15,072 bases of DNA from Verrucomicrobiia bacterium. Lineage in GTDB: Bacteria > Verrucomicrobiota > Verrucomicrobiia > Opitutales > Opitutaceae. Under the pieces are notes generated by a model. The model saw nothing but the letters and a program-made list of their open reading frames with translations. It searched no databases and was not told the origin of the DNA. The DNA is taken from contig JAUHWE010000030.1 of assembly GCA_030424825.1 (NCBI GenBank), positions 1-15,072 of the forward strand, written 5' to 3'. A program made the position numbers and the translations under genes. Every line of letters begins with the position of its first letter. The stretch's first letter is position 1. Of the stretch, positions 1-7,176 are shown piece by piece.

Positions 1-336
1 ACCCAGGAAAGCGGCACGGAGCGCCCCGGCACCGGTGCGCTGCTGCACAACAAGGAGCCGGGCATCTATGTCGATATCGTGTCGGGTGAACCCTTGTTCG
101 CGTCATCGGACAAATACGAATCCGGATGTGGCTGGCCCAGTTTCACCAAGGCCATCGAACCGGCGCTGGTCAACGAGATCGAGGACCGCTCGCTTGGCAT
201 GATCCGCACCGAAGTGCGCAGCGTGCATGGCGACAGCCATCTGGGCCACGTGTTTCCCGATGGACCGAAACCAACAGGACTCCGCTACTGCATCAACTCT
301 GCATCGCTTGTTTTCAAACCAGAATTCGACCAATGA
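1..336 (+). CDS. msrB: Peptide-methionine (R)-S-oxide reductase MsrB, C-terminal part (5' end outside window)
   Basis: Frame 1 is open from base 1 to the TGA at 334-336, giving the last 111 residues of an MsrB domain. It reduces methionine-R-sulfoxide in proteins using thioredoxin. The visible family landmarks, in order, are a GTERPGTG segment, [33 protein letters not shown] and the terminal RYCINSASL. The Cys of RYCINS is the catalytic cysteine of the family, and the Cys in SGCGWPSF is at the position often used as the recycling cysteine. No CxxC zinc pairs are seen in the visible part. Because the start is missing, it could be a stand-alone MsrB or the C-terminal half of an MsrA-MsrB fusion. 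Its base composition (about 61% G+C over the first 300 bases by hand count) is higher than that of the following gene. The next start codon is 17 nt downstream, so co-transcription with it is plausible. Confidence 0.93.
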   Translation, partial: TQESGTERPGTGALLHNKEPGIYVDIVSGEPLFASSDKYESGCGWPSFTKAIEPALVNEIEDRSLGMIRTEVRSVHGDSHLGHVFPDGPKPTGLRYCINSASLVFKPEFDQ

Positions 337-352
337 TCCCTACTACATTCGC

Positions 353-895
353 ATGCCTACACTACAGGAACGACTAGCGGAACAGCAACCCACCACATCC
401 GGCATTCATGAGGCGATGGCGCTTCACACGGAAGATGTATTTGACGAGCTCGGAGGCATACTCCCCCTGTTGCTTGGAAAACGCAAACTGGGCTCTTTCG
501 TTACTTTAGCGCTTCCCAAGGAAGTTACTGCCTCCCGAGATTTACTCGTTTCCTGTATCGCCGATCTCATATCCACTTACGACTTTCGTATTGTCTCGTT
601 CGTATCCGCAATGCGAGCTCACAGCGAAACCGGCGAAGCCCCTCGCTTGGGTGCCATTCTCATCACCGCCGACAATGGAAACAATCTCTATCAGCTTCCC
701 TGGACCTTGGAATTTGACAGCCAATTAAACCTGTCAAGCCACTCCAGATCCGAAGCAACCGGCGAAATCATTCCCTCAGAAACATGGCTCTCCTTATTCC
801 AGCAAACACGGGAACCTGAAGCGGTACAATCTGCCTACAGTCGACTCGTTGAAAAATTTGGAGACGCTTCCCTTCTCCCTGAGTTCAGTCCTTAG
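353..895 (+). CDS. Hypothetical protein, 180 aa
   Basis: I do not recognise this protein. The frame is open further upstream into msrB (another start at 227), but that would overlap msrB by more than 100 nt. The ATG at 353 is 16 nt after the msrB stop and is the most economical start, though no Shine-Dalgarno is visible before it. The product is soluble-looking, acidic to neutral, with no signal peptide or membrane segment. It has a helical N-terminal part (about residues 1-50, including DVFDELGGILPLLLGKRKLGSF) and a mixed alpha/beta middle (about 60-125: a conserved-looking ISTYDFRIVSFVSAMR stretch, then RLGAILITADNG). A LPWTLEFDS segment and a helical tail follow. Position between msrB and aat, 20 nt before aat, suggests a co-transcribed housekeeping protein; no function can be assigned. 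Confidence 0.7.
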   Translation: MPTLQERLAEQQPTTSGIHEAMALHTEDVFDELGGILPLLLGKRKLGSFVTLALPKEVTASRDLLVSCIADLISTYDFRIVSFVSAMRAHSETGEAPRLGAILITADNGNNLYQLPWTLEFDSQLNLSSHSRSEATGEIIPSETWLSLFQQTREPEAVQSAYSRLVEKFGDASLLPEFSP

Positions 896-915
896 CCCCT
901 TCAATCTATAAACAA

Positions 916-1581
916 ATGCCGTTCCCGGATCCAATAAACGCGACTGAAGAAGGGCTAGTAGCTGTCGGGGGAGACCTAAAGCCGGAACGGCTATTAGAAG
1001 CCTATTCAAAGGGAATCTTTCCTTGGTACTCCGAGGGACAACCGATCCTGTGGTTCTCACCTGATCCGCGGATGGTTCTTTATCCTGCAAAGTTCAAATG
1101 CTCGAAAAGTCTCCAACGAGTGATTCAGTCAAAACGATTCGAGGTTCGCATCGATACCGCTTTCGAAAGAGTCATAAAGGCCTGTTCCTCCGTTCCTCGC
1201 CCAGGACAAGACGGAACCTGGATCACACCAGATATGATCGACGCCTACATCAAGATGCACCGACTTGGCTACGCTCACTCCTTTGAGACTTATCGTGCAG
1301 GTGAACTCGTTGGTGGCCTCTACGGCATTTCTTTAGGAGCAGCTTTCTTTGGCGAGTCCATGTTCCACAAAACTCCTGACGCCTCAAAGCTCGCGCTTTC
1401 CGAACTGGTAAACTTCGCCCGCAAACAGGGGTTTGATTTTATTGACGCCCAGACCCCGACTTCGCATCTGCAAAGCCTTGGCGCAGAAGTTGTGGAGCGG
1501 AAACGATTCCTGGAAGAACTTGAAATTTCGCTCAACCAACAAACGAAAATTGGCAAGTGGACCGATACTATCAGTATTTAA
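916..1581 (+). CDS. aat: Leucyl/phenylalanyl-tRNA-protein transferase
   Basis: Aat transfers Leu or Phe from aminoacyl-tRNA to proteins with N-terminal Arg or Lys, marking them for ClpS/ClpAP degradation (bacterial N-degron pathway, cytoplasm). The 221-residue product matches the family length and shows its ordered motifs: FPDP near the N-terminus, EGLVAVGGDL, YSKGIFPWY, ILWFSPDPRMVL, DGTWITPDMIDAY, GYAHSFE, GELVGGLYGISLG, FFGESMF, DASKLAL and the C-terminal DAQTPTSHLQSLGA. The usual DCQ in the last motif is DAQ here. The ATG at 916 follows the upstream stop by 20 nt without a clear Shine-Dalgarno. The gene ends 16 nt from the convergent bioC end. A weak 5-bp hairpin (ATACT/AGTAT, 1565-1577) at its 3' end is the only terminator-like signal. 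Confidence 0.96.
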   Translation: MPFPDPINATEEGLVAVGGDLKPERLLEAYSKGIFPWYSEGQPILWFSPDPRMVLYPAKFKCSKSLQRVIQSKRFEVRIDTAFERVIKACSSVPRPGQDGTWITPDMIDAYIKMHRLGYAHSFETYRAGELVGGLYGISLGAAFFGESMFHKTPDASKLALSELVNFARKQGFDFIDAQTPTSHLQSLGAEVVERKRFLEELEISLNQQTKIGKWTDTISI

Positions 1582-1597
1582 TAATATCTGGTCCCTT

Positions 1598-2308
1598 TCA
1601 ATTCGAAGCCCTGCATTCCACGCGCATCGTTCGCCAGCTCAAATCGAAACTCCCTGATTGACCGCTTTCTGAATGTTCTAGCAAACGCCTCAATTCATAG
1701 GGTTTCATGCGGTTCTCACCAATCGCTCCAATGTTATGAATATGCCTCAGAGCTGCTCGAGGAGATTCATAGGACACAACATCAGACCGTGTTTCACTTC
1801 TAAGTATTTCTATTTTGGATGCACGAAAGATTTCGATCCATTCGCTCTCGCATCTCCAAGGAACGGCGTGAAACCTCTGGTCCAGTCGCCCGAACTCCTC
1901 CAATGTTCCCTCAATAAAAAAACAGATAAGCAATCGGCCATCTTCCAACAACGCTTGCCTCCATTGGCTTAGCACTTCGTTCGGATTCTTCGCCCATTGC
2001 AGCAGGCTACAAGCATATATCCGGTCGGCTTTTCTTGATCCAATCTGCCACGCGTTCTGCTTCTCCCAACGAATGAGGGGCAAACGAGCCCTACCTTCTT
2101 CTAGCATCGATTGCGAAATATCAGTCGCACAGAAATCGCGAAACCCGTGCAGAGCAAGGTGCTTAGTCAACAATCCAGTCCCGGCTCCCAATTCTAACCC
2201 CGTAAATTGCGAACAATCTCGCTCGATCCACTCTGAACACCAATCCGCTACTTTTTTTTGGATACTGGCATTCTCGTGATAGAATGAAGCTTTCTGATCG
2301 AATCTCAC
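1598..2308 (-). CDS. bioC: Malonyl-[ACP] O-methyltransferase BioC
   Basis: BioC methylates the free carboxyl of malonyl-ACP with S-adenosylmethionine so that fatty acid synthase can build the pimeloyl chain for biotin. The 236-residue protein is a class I SAM-dependent methyltransferase. Motif I is LELGAGTG (about residues 39-46), followed by ATDISQSMLEEGRARLP (acidic end of beta2 and the next helix) and ACSLLQWAKNP, the counterpart of the Q-W motif typical of BioC. An FFIEGTLEEFGRLD segment resembles the family's substrate-side region. The start is a GTG at 2308 that overlaps the TGA of the upstream esterase gene (GTGA), which fits translational coupling. It is the last gene of the biotin operon. 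As BioC-type methyltransferases resemble other small methyltransferases, the assignment leans on operon context as well as motifs. Confidence 0.9.
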   Translation of the reverse strand: MRFDQKASFYHENASIQKKVADWCSEWIERDCSQFTGLELGAGTGLLTKHLALHGFRDFCATDISQSMLEEGRARLPLIRWEKQNAWQIGSRKADRIYACSLLQWAKNPNEVLSQWRQALLEDGRLLICFFIEGTLEEFGRLDQRFHAVPWRCESEWIEIFRASKIEILRSETRSDVVSYESPRAALRHIHNIGAIGENRMKPYELRRLLEHSESGQSGSFDLSWRTMRVECRASN

Positions 2309-2910
2309 AACTCAAGATTTGCTTCCTTTAGCAATTCTCCCAAATCGTGCCCCGCAGCCGAAAGGACATTTACGCTGGGATGCAGCTCATGAAGTCTTTT
2401 GGCGTCCAAGAGCCGATCCTTCTCTCCAATCCAAACTTCGAAACTACCCAATACACCAGGCTTCAACGAATCGTTTATCAATCGATCAATCCCCCAAATA
2501 AGATCGGCATCAAGGAACTCTGATAGGTCGTTTGAATGGCTATTCAACCCCGCTCGAACAATGAAATCCTTAATCGCCGCAAGATTGTCTCGTTGCAACC
2601 ATCGGCGCAAGAAGAGCAACTGGGCAAGATGCACTTTTCCTCCCAAACCAGACTCTTTCTTCAAGTCTGCAAATGGAGCCATAAAAACGACCCTATCGAA
2701 TTTCCGGCATAGGTCGGGACGATTCAAGAGCAGAAACGCACCCAGTGAATACGCGACAATGGTTGAATCCTTGGCTTGTTGATCAAGCTCTACGCTCCAG
2801 ACTTCTTTCGGTTGAATAAATACGTGCGTTTTTTCTGGGTACAAATCCGAAGCGATCCATTTCAGATAATCCTTTCCCAATCCCCAACCATTTATCCATA
2901 CGACTCTCAT
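2305..2910 (-). CDS. BioH-like alpha/beta hydrolase (putative pimeloyl-[ACP] methyl ester esterase)
   Basis: A 201-residue alpha/beta hydrolase with no signal peptide. Seen: an N-terminal VVWINGWGLGKDYLKWIA stretch that parallels the HGWG oxyanion region of BioH; a nucleophile elbow AYSLG with Ser55 (Ala replaces the first Gly of GxSxG); a helical lid-like region (about 90-125, LLFLRRWLQRDNLAAIKDFI); IGEKDRLLD with Asp165; and AAGHDLG with His188, completing a plausible Ser-Asp-His triad. Established knowledge: biotin operons that have BioC need an esterase that removes the BioC methyl group from pimeloyl-ACP methyl ester, done by BioH, BioG, BioK, BioJ and others. Inference: this gene fills that role. 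It is about 55 residues shorter than E. coli BioH. Its ATG overlaps the bioF stop (ATGA) and its stop overlaps the bioC GTG. It could instead represent one of the other named esterase families; a search is needed to choose. Confidence 0.82.
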   Translation of the reverse strand: MRVVWINGWGLGKDYLKWIASDLYPEKTHVFIQPKEVWSVELDQQAKDSTIVAYSLGAFLLLNRPDLCRKFDRVVFMAPFADLKKESGLGGKVHLAQLLFLRRWLQRDNLAAIKDFIVRAGLNSHSNDLSEFLDADLIWGIDRLINDSLKPGVLGSFEVWIGEKDRLLDAKRLHELHPSVNVLSAAGHDLGELLKEANLEL

Positions 2911-4061
2911 TTTATAGTACCAACAACCTCCCCCAGCACGTCCAAAAACCTCTTGATGGATTCATCCGCAAGATCCGCTTTGAGAGAAATCCGCAATCGA
3001 CTGGTTCCTTCTGGCACAGTTGGAGGACGAACTGCCCCCACTAGTATTTTGCGATTCGCAAATTCATTCGCTATTTTCATCACCCTGTTCGCATCTCCTA
3101 CTGGGATGGAAATGATAGGCGAGTCACCCAGAGCTACGTCGAATCCCATCTCTTTCAGCCGGATTCGAACGCGACTGGAAAGCTTTTTTCCTTCTTCACG
3201 CAAAGATATTGACTGCCTGACACTCTGAATCGCCTCGGTCGCAACCGCAGCGCATACTGGAGGCAAGTAGGTGGAGTAAATAAACTCTCCTGCTAGGTTA
3301 ACGAGATAATCGCAAATCGCTTCGTCTTTAAAAAGTGTATACGCACCCATCGACCCAAGTGCCTTCCCCAACGTCCCCACCAGCGCGTCCACTTGACTCA
3401 AAACACCGAATTCCTCTGCTAAGCCGCTACCCTCTTCCCCATACCAGCCTACAGCATGAGCTTCATCCAGCACCCAATAGAATCCATATTGCTCTCTTAG
3501 GTTAGCAATCGATTTGAGATCCGGATAATCCCCGTCCATACTAAAGACCGATTCCGTGACAACAAACAGAACTCTATCATTCACGGCATGCTCTTTCAAG
3601 AGCGCCTCCAAATGCTCCAGATCACAATGGCGATAGCGCAGAAGTCGGGAGCCACTTGAAAGAATTCCCGCAATGGCACTGTTGTGAATAAACCTGTCTG
3701 CCAATACGAGATCTCCCTTTCTCGGGAGCAGATGCAACAACGCTTGATTAGCTACGTATCCAGAATTCCATGCGATACTATTTCTAATGCCGTACCAGGA
3801 TTCAATCGAAGCCAGCAGATCCCGATGAACCGGGCCAAATCCGGTAATTAGCGGCGACGCTGACGAAGAACACCCGAATCTATTGATTGCTTCTCGACCC
3901 GCTTTCTGGAGTCGTGCATCATGCGACAAGCTAAGATAGTCATTATCCGCCAAGTTCAGAACTCCGTCAACCGAATCGTTCACTCGTACTTTTCTCAAGG
4001 TTCCGGCCCGTACCCTCTCTGAAATCACGGAATCGATTCTGCTCTTTAAGGTAGGGTTCAC
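2907..4061 (-). CDS. bioF: 8-amino-7-oxononanoate synthase BioF
   Basis: BioF is a PLP enzyme that condenses pimeloyl-ACP (or -CoA) with L-alanine to give 8-amino-7-oxononanoate, the first ring-assembly step. From the GTG at 4061 the product is 384 residues, the normal size. A longer frame to 4118 is rejected because the GTG overlaps the bioD TGA (GTGA) and has a GGAGG 7 nt upstream. Visible motifs: NDYLSLS, SSSASPLITGFGPVHRDLE-type region (here HRDLLASIE), WNSGYVAN, DRFIHNS with the PLP-stacking His126, LDEAHAVGWYG with Asp199 and His202, and GTLGKALG with the Schiff-base Lys233. Members of the same fold (Kbl, HemA, Spt) are unlikely given the operon between bioD and the esterase. Confidence 0.96.
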   Translation of the reverse strand: MNPTLKSRIDSVISERVRAGTLRKVRVNDSVDGVLNLADNDYLSLSHDARLQKAGREAINRFGCSSSASPLITGFGPVHRDLLASIESWYGIRNSIAWNSGYVANQALLHLLPRKGDLVLADRFIHNSAIAGILSSGSRLLRYRHCDLEHLEALLKEHAVNDRVLFVVTESVFSMDGDYPDLKSIANLREQYGFYWVLDEAHAVGWYGEEGSGLAEEFGVLSQVDALVGTLGKALGSMGAYTLFKDEAICDYLVNLAGEFIYSTYLPPVCAAVATEAIQSVRQSISLREEGKKLSSRVRIRLKEMGFDVALGDSPIISIPVGDANRVMKIANEFANRKILVGAVRPPTVPEGTSRLRISLKADLADESIKRFLDVLGEVVGTIK

Positions 4062-4702
4062 AGCCAGGCCTCCACCGCTAAACGACCGCCGACTCGCCCC
4101 ACTTCGGAAAATCCCCAAATCGGTATCCCAAGATTCCGAACTCCATTCAAGGTTCCCTGTTTGCCTTGAGAGTCTTGCGTATTCATTTCATTGAGCCAGA
4201 TGCCACAGTTCAGACCTTTCGCCGCCACATACTCGTAAACCAATCGGGCTTGTCCAATGGCTCCTACCCTATCCTCGACAACCAGAACCAACGCGTCCGA
4301 ACCCACTGCCAATGCCACGTCCAACCAGTCCCTGCCGTCATAGCAAACGGGGGTCGCTATTGAACCCGCGCCTTCCACAATTCGCCAGTCAACTCCCTTT
4401 GGCAGTTTTCCGACTGATGTTTCAATTTCGGAAAATTCCAGCGTGGTTCCCTCGTGCTCTGCCGCCGCAACGGGGGCGATGGGCAAAGCAAAGGAGCGTA
4501 AGGTGTATCCAGTAACCAATGGACTAGCGCAATGCGCTAGCACTTGGGCCACGTCGGATTGACTCTCGTCAGTTACCCCAGACTCGATAGGTTTTACTAT
4601 CTGGACGGAGTCTCCTCGGCTCGACAGGTGCCGCGCGATGGCACCCACGACCCAAGTCTTGCCAACGTTCGTATCGCTTCCACTTACGAACAGAGTTCTC
4701 AT
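4058..4702 (-). CDS. bioD: Dethiobiotin synthetase BioD
   Basis: BioD uses ATP and CO2 to close the ureido ring of 7,8-diaminononanoate, giving dethiobiotin. The 214-residue product begins at the ATG at 4702; a TTG one codon earlier is less likely. It carries the P-loop GSDTNVGKT (residues 8-16; the commoner form is GTDTNVGKT), VKPIESG with Lys37, and VEGAGS at about 109-113, matching the family VEGAGG motif. A pair of NDxxH-like dethiobiotin synthetase C-terminal motifs is less clear: IWLNEMN occupies the usual nucleotide-base region. The start is 5 nt after the bioB stop and the stop overlaps the bioF GTG. Confidence 0.94.
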   Translation of the reverse strand: MRTLFVSGSDTNVGKTWVVGAIARHLSSRGDSVQIVKPIESGVTDESQSDVAQVLAHCASPLVTGYTLRSFALPIAPVAAAEHEGTTLEFSEIETSVGKLPKGVDWRIVEGAGSIATPVCYDGRDWLDVALAVGSDALVLVVEDRVGAIGQARLVYEYVAAKGLNCGIWLNEMNTQDSQGKQGTLNGVRNLGIPIWGFSEVGRVGGRLAVEAWL

Positions 4703-4707
4703 CAAAT

Positions 4708-5700
4708 CTACGCTATGGCCGACGCTTCCTCTTCCGATCGGGAATGAATCGCTCTCGCTTCATCCGGATCAAGCGAAGTCAATCCAAGCTTGTTCAGCAA
4801 CTTGTAATCATCGCTCGCATCCGGGTTTGCCGTCGTCAGAAGCTTGTCTCCTAGGAAAATGCTGTTCGCCCCAGCCAAGTAGCACAGCGCCTGCAATTCG
4901 TCATTCATCTCCGTCCGGCCCGCCGACAATCGGACCATTGTCTTTGGCATAAGGATACGCGCGGTGGCAATAATACGGACGAATTCGAAACTATCCACGA
5001 ACTTCTGAGATTCTAGCGGAGTCCCCTTACAAGCAATCAACGCATTGATGGGAACCGAATCAGGATAAGGCTCTAGATTCGCCAGCTCCTGCAGCATTTT
5101 CAGACGATCATCGATGGATTCGCCCATTCCGATGATCCCACCGCTGCAAACCTCCATCCCAGCTTCGCGCACTTTGCGAATATTGTCTAGGCGCTCATCA
5201 TAAGTCCGAGTCGTAATGATCTCACTGTAAAACTCTCTAGATGTATCCAAGTTATGATTGTACACACTGCAACCTGCTTCTTTTAAAGCGCTTGCTTGCT
5301 CTTGTTCGAGCGATCCGAGTGTACAGCATACCTCCATCCCTAAATCGCTTACGGATCGGACCGTGTTAAGTAGCGAATCAAACTGCTCCCCATGAGGCAC
5401 TCGTCTCCAGGCGGCTCCCATGCAAAAACGAGTCGCCCCTCCTTTCTTGGCCGCAACGGCATCTTTCAAAATCGTTTCCGTATCAAGAAGGGCCTCCTTT
5501 TCCAGCCCAACATCGCTATGGGCCGACTGCGGGCAGTACTTGCAATCTTCCGGGCAGGCCCCCGTCTTGATCGACTTTAAAGTGCAAAGCTGAACGCCCG
5601 ATGGGTCCTGAAATTTTTGATGAGCCGACTGCGCTTTAAAAATAAGGGTCGTCAGAGGGAGATGATAGATATTTTGAATCTGTTCTAGAGTGTATCGCAT
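4708..5700 (-). CDS. bioB: Biotin synthase BioB
   Basis: BioB is the radical-SAM enzyme that inserts sulfur into dethiobiotin, consuming its own [2Fe-2S] cluster. The 330-residue protein has the radical-SAM cluster motif C49-x3-C53-x2-C56 (CPEDCKYC). The ligand set for the auxiliary [2Fe-2S] cluster is also present: Cys93 (RFCMGAAWR), the Cys pair at 125-126 (EVCCTLG), Cys185 (EVCSGG), and the unusual arginine ligand Arg257 in RLSAGR. YNHNLDTS and the family's IIGMGES are intact, so the enzyme should be active. The ATG at 5700 is 2 nt after the bioA stop, with no clear Shine-Dalgarno, which suggests coupled translation. Confidence 0.98.
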   Translation of the reverse strand: MRYTLEQIQNIYHLPLTTLIFKAQSAHQKFQDPSGVQLCTLKSIKTGACPEDCKYCPQSAHSDVGLEKEALLDTETILKDAVAAKKGGATRFCMGAAWRRVPHGEQFDSLLNTVRSVSDLGMEVCCTLGSLEQEQASALKEAGCSVYNHNLDTSREFYSEIITTRTYDERLDNIRKVREAGMEVCSGGIIGMGESIDDRLKMLQELANLEPYPDSVPINALIACKGTPLESQKFVDSFEFVRIIATARILMPKTMVRLSAGRTEMNDELQALCYLAGANSIFLGDKLLTTANPDASDDYKLLNKLGLTSLDPDEARAIHSRSEEEASAIA

Positions 5701-5702
5701 TT

Positions 5703-7088
5703 TTAATTACCAATGTTTTTCATAACTGCCTCGAGGGCGGTCCTTAGATTATCAAACAAAAAATCGATTTCCTCCTGATTTATCACCAGCGGAGGAACGA
5801 TGAGAATTGAGTCAAGCAATGGCCGCAATAGCAATCCATGCTTGCGGGCCTCCAGACAAACCTTCAATCCTACTCGGTCATTTGGAGGCCATGGAACACA
5901 ACCCTGCCTGGGTTGAAGGTCGATTGCAGCGGCTAGTCCTCTCTGGCGAATGTCTCCAACGTTCCTTTGCCCTTCAAAAGACTCCGCCAGTTTCCTACCA
6001 AAATAGTAAATAGTTTTCTCAAGCCTTCCAGAACTAATCAGCCGTTCCAGTTTTTCCAAACTCTTAAGAGCGACAGAGGCCGCTAGTGGATTTCCAGTGA
6101 ATGTGTGACCGTGATAGAACGCTCTACCCGTATCGAAAGCGCCCAGAAAAGCTTCATAAATCTTTTCGGTCGTCAGAGTTGCAGCGAGGGGCAGATAACC
6201 CGCAGTCAATCCTTTTGCCAAACAAAGAAAATCGGGGTCCACTCCTTCTTGCTGGCAGGCAAACACAGAACCCGTCCTTCCGCAGCCGACAAACACTTCG
6301 TCTAGAATTAGGTGTACCTCGTTTCGTTTGCACAAGGTTTCTACTTCTTTTAGAAATCCAGCAGGTTGCAGCCTCATACCCGCCGGTCCTTGAATCGAAG
6401 GTTCAAGGACGACCGCTGCGATCTGAGGAGCGTTTGCCTCTAGCACTTCTTCGAGCTGGCACAGACTCTTGCCCATGTCGGCAGATTTAACTTTCCCATC
6501 CAGCTCAGAACATTCGGGGGCAGCGAATTTCAGAGATTCGAAGAGCCATGGCTGGAAGCGGCCATGAAAGGCATCGCTGTTTCCAGCGGCCATTGTGCCG
6601 AAGGTATCTCCGTGGTATCCATTTTCCATCCCCACGATCAGGCGCTTTTCAGGCTTCCCGACGAGTTGCCAGTATTGGAATGACAACTTGAGCGCGATTT
6701 CGATGGCATTCGATCCATTATCACTAAAAACCACCCGATTTAAGGATTCCGGAGCCAGATCCACCAAGCGTTTACCCAGCTTCGCCCCAACCGGATGGCT
6801 TAAGCCCAAATAAGTGGAATGGGCGATCTTGCCGATCTGCTCCACGAGCGCAGCATTGATATCGGGCTCGTTGTGCCCGTGGGCATTCGTCCAGATGGAA
6901 GCGTTCCCATCCAAATAGCGATTTCCCTCCGTATCCCAAAGCCAGCAGCCTTGACCTCTTTCGACATGCAACTGCGGCACGGAGCAATATTCCTCCATTT
7001 GCGTGAATGGATGCCAAGAGTGATCCCGGTCCCATTCATCGATATGGGTTGGATTCGTCAATGTGTTCTGCCTTTGCAAAATCGCCAT
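5703..7088 (-). CDS. bioA: Adenosylmethionine-8-amino-7-oxononanoate aminotransferase BioA
   Basis: BioA converts 8-amino-7-oxononanoate to 7,8-diaminononanoate, typically with SAM as amino donor. It is a class III PLP aminotransferase. From the ATG at 7088 the product is 461 residues; an in-frame TTG at 7127 lies inside the operator palindrome and is rejected. Motifs seen: SWHPFTQMEEY (substrate-binding aromatic region), DGNASIWTNAHGH, SDNGSNAIEIALK, ENGYHGDTFGTM, VVLEPSIQGPAGM, LILDEVFVGCGRTG with the PLP-binding Asp263, CLAKGLTAGYLPLAAT with the Schiff-base Lys292, and FYHGHTFTGNPLA. It is the first gene of the biotin operon, preceded by an 84-nt gap holding a promoter and a candidate operator. 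No Shine-Dalgarno is evident. Confidence 0.97.
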   Translation of the reverse strand: MAILQRQNTLTNPTHIDEWDRDHSWHPFTQMEEYCSVPQLHVERGQGCWLWDTEGNRYLDGNASIWTNAHGHNEPDINAALVEQIGKIAHSTYLGLSHPVGAKLGKRLVDLAPESLNRVVFSDNGSNAIEIALKLSFQYWQLVGKPEKRLIVGMENGYHGDTFGTMAAGNSDAFHGRFQPWLFESLKFAAPECSELDGKVKSADMGKSLCQLEEVLEANAPQIAAVVLEPSIQGPAGMRLQPAGFLKEVETLCKRNEVHLILDEVFVGCGRTGSVFACQQEGVDPDFLCLAKGLTAGYLPLAATLTTEKIYEAFLGAFDTGRAFYHGHTFTGNPLAASVALKSLEKLERLISSGRLEKTIYYFGRKLAESFEGQRNVGDIRQRGLAAAIDLQPRQGCVPWPPNDRVGLKVCLEARKHGLLLRPLLDSILIVPPLVINQEEIDFLFDNLRTALEAVMKNIGN

Positions 7089-7096
7089 CAGTCTGG

Positions 7097-7138
7097 TTGT
7101 TAAGACAGAAAACGAATTGCTTAACAAGCTTGTTAAGC
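7097..7138. promoter_or_regulatory. Candidate biotin-operon operator: 20-bp perfect palindrome plus a third half-site
   Basis: Positions 7119-7138 form a perfect 20-bp palindrome (half GCTTAACAAG). A further copy of the same half-site, TTGTTAAG, lies at 7097-7104, in the same orientation as TTGTTAAG at 7130-7137 and inverted relative to CTTAACAA at 7120-7127. Two pairings are therefore possible: the compact palindrome, or a spaced inverted repeat TTGTTAAG-N15-CTTAACAA covering 7097-7127. The spaced form resembles the BirA box of biotin operons (TTGTNAACC-spacer-GGTTNACAA type), and the compact form looks like a TetR-type site. It sits between the predicted -10 and the bioA ATG. No regulator gene is in the window. 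Confidence 0.65.
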
Positions 7139-7147
7139 TAACGGCAC

Positions 7148-7176
7148 AATATCGCTTTAAGCGAATCCGGCGTCAA
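7148..7176 (-). promoter_or_regulatory. Candidate sigma70-type promoter of the bio operon
   Basis: On the minus strand TTGACG (7176-7171) is followed after 17 nt by GATATT (7153-7148). The -35 overlaps the TGA of the peroxiredoxin gene (7173-7175). The predicted start of transcription near 7141 lies right at the edge of the palindrome, so a protein bound there would block initiation or early elongation. This is read by eye. Confidence 0.4.

Noticed and set aside
1736..2279. Plus-strand frames opposite bioC (1736-1972 and 2073-2279)
   Set aside because: They are antisense shadows of a strongly recognisable methyltransferase and have low-complexity, non-domain-like translations.
4062..4118. 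Longer BioF frame beginning inside bioD
   Set aside because: The GTG at 4061 gives the standard 384 residues, overlaps the bioD stop by 4 nt and has a well-spaced GGAGG.
6101..6490. A 129-residue plus-strand frame opposite bioA
   Set aside because: BioA motifs are intact on the other strand across this whole stretch; the antisense product is Arg-rich and shows no domain.
7089..7127. TTG start adding 13 residues to BioA
   Set aside because: It lies within the operator palindrome and adds residues unlike the family N-terminus; the ATG at 7088 is normal.
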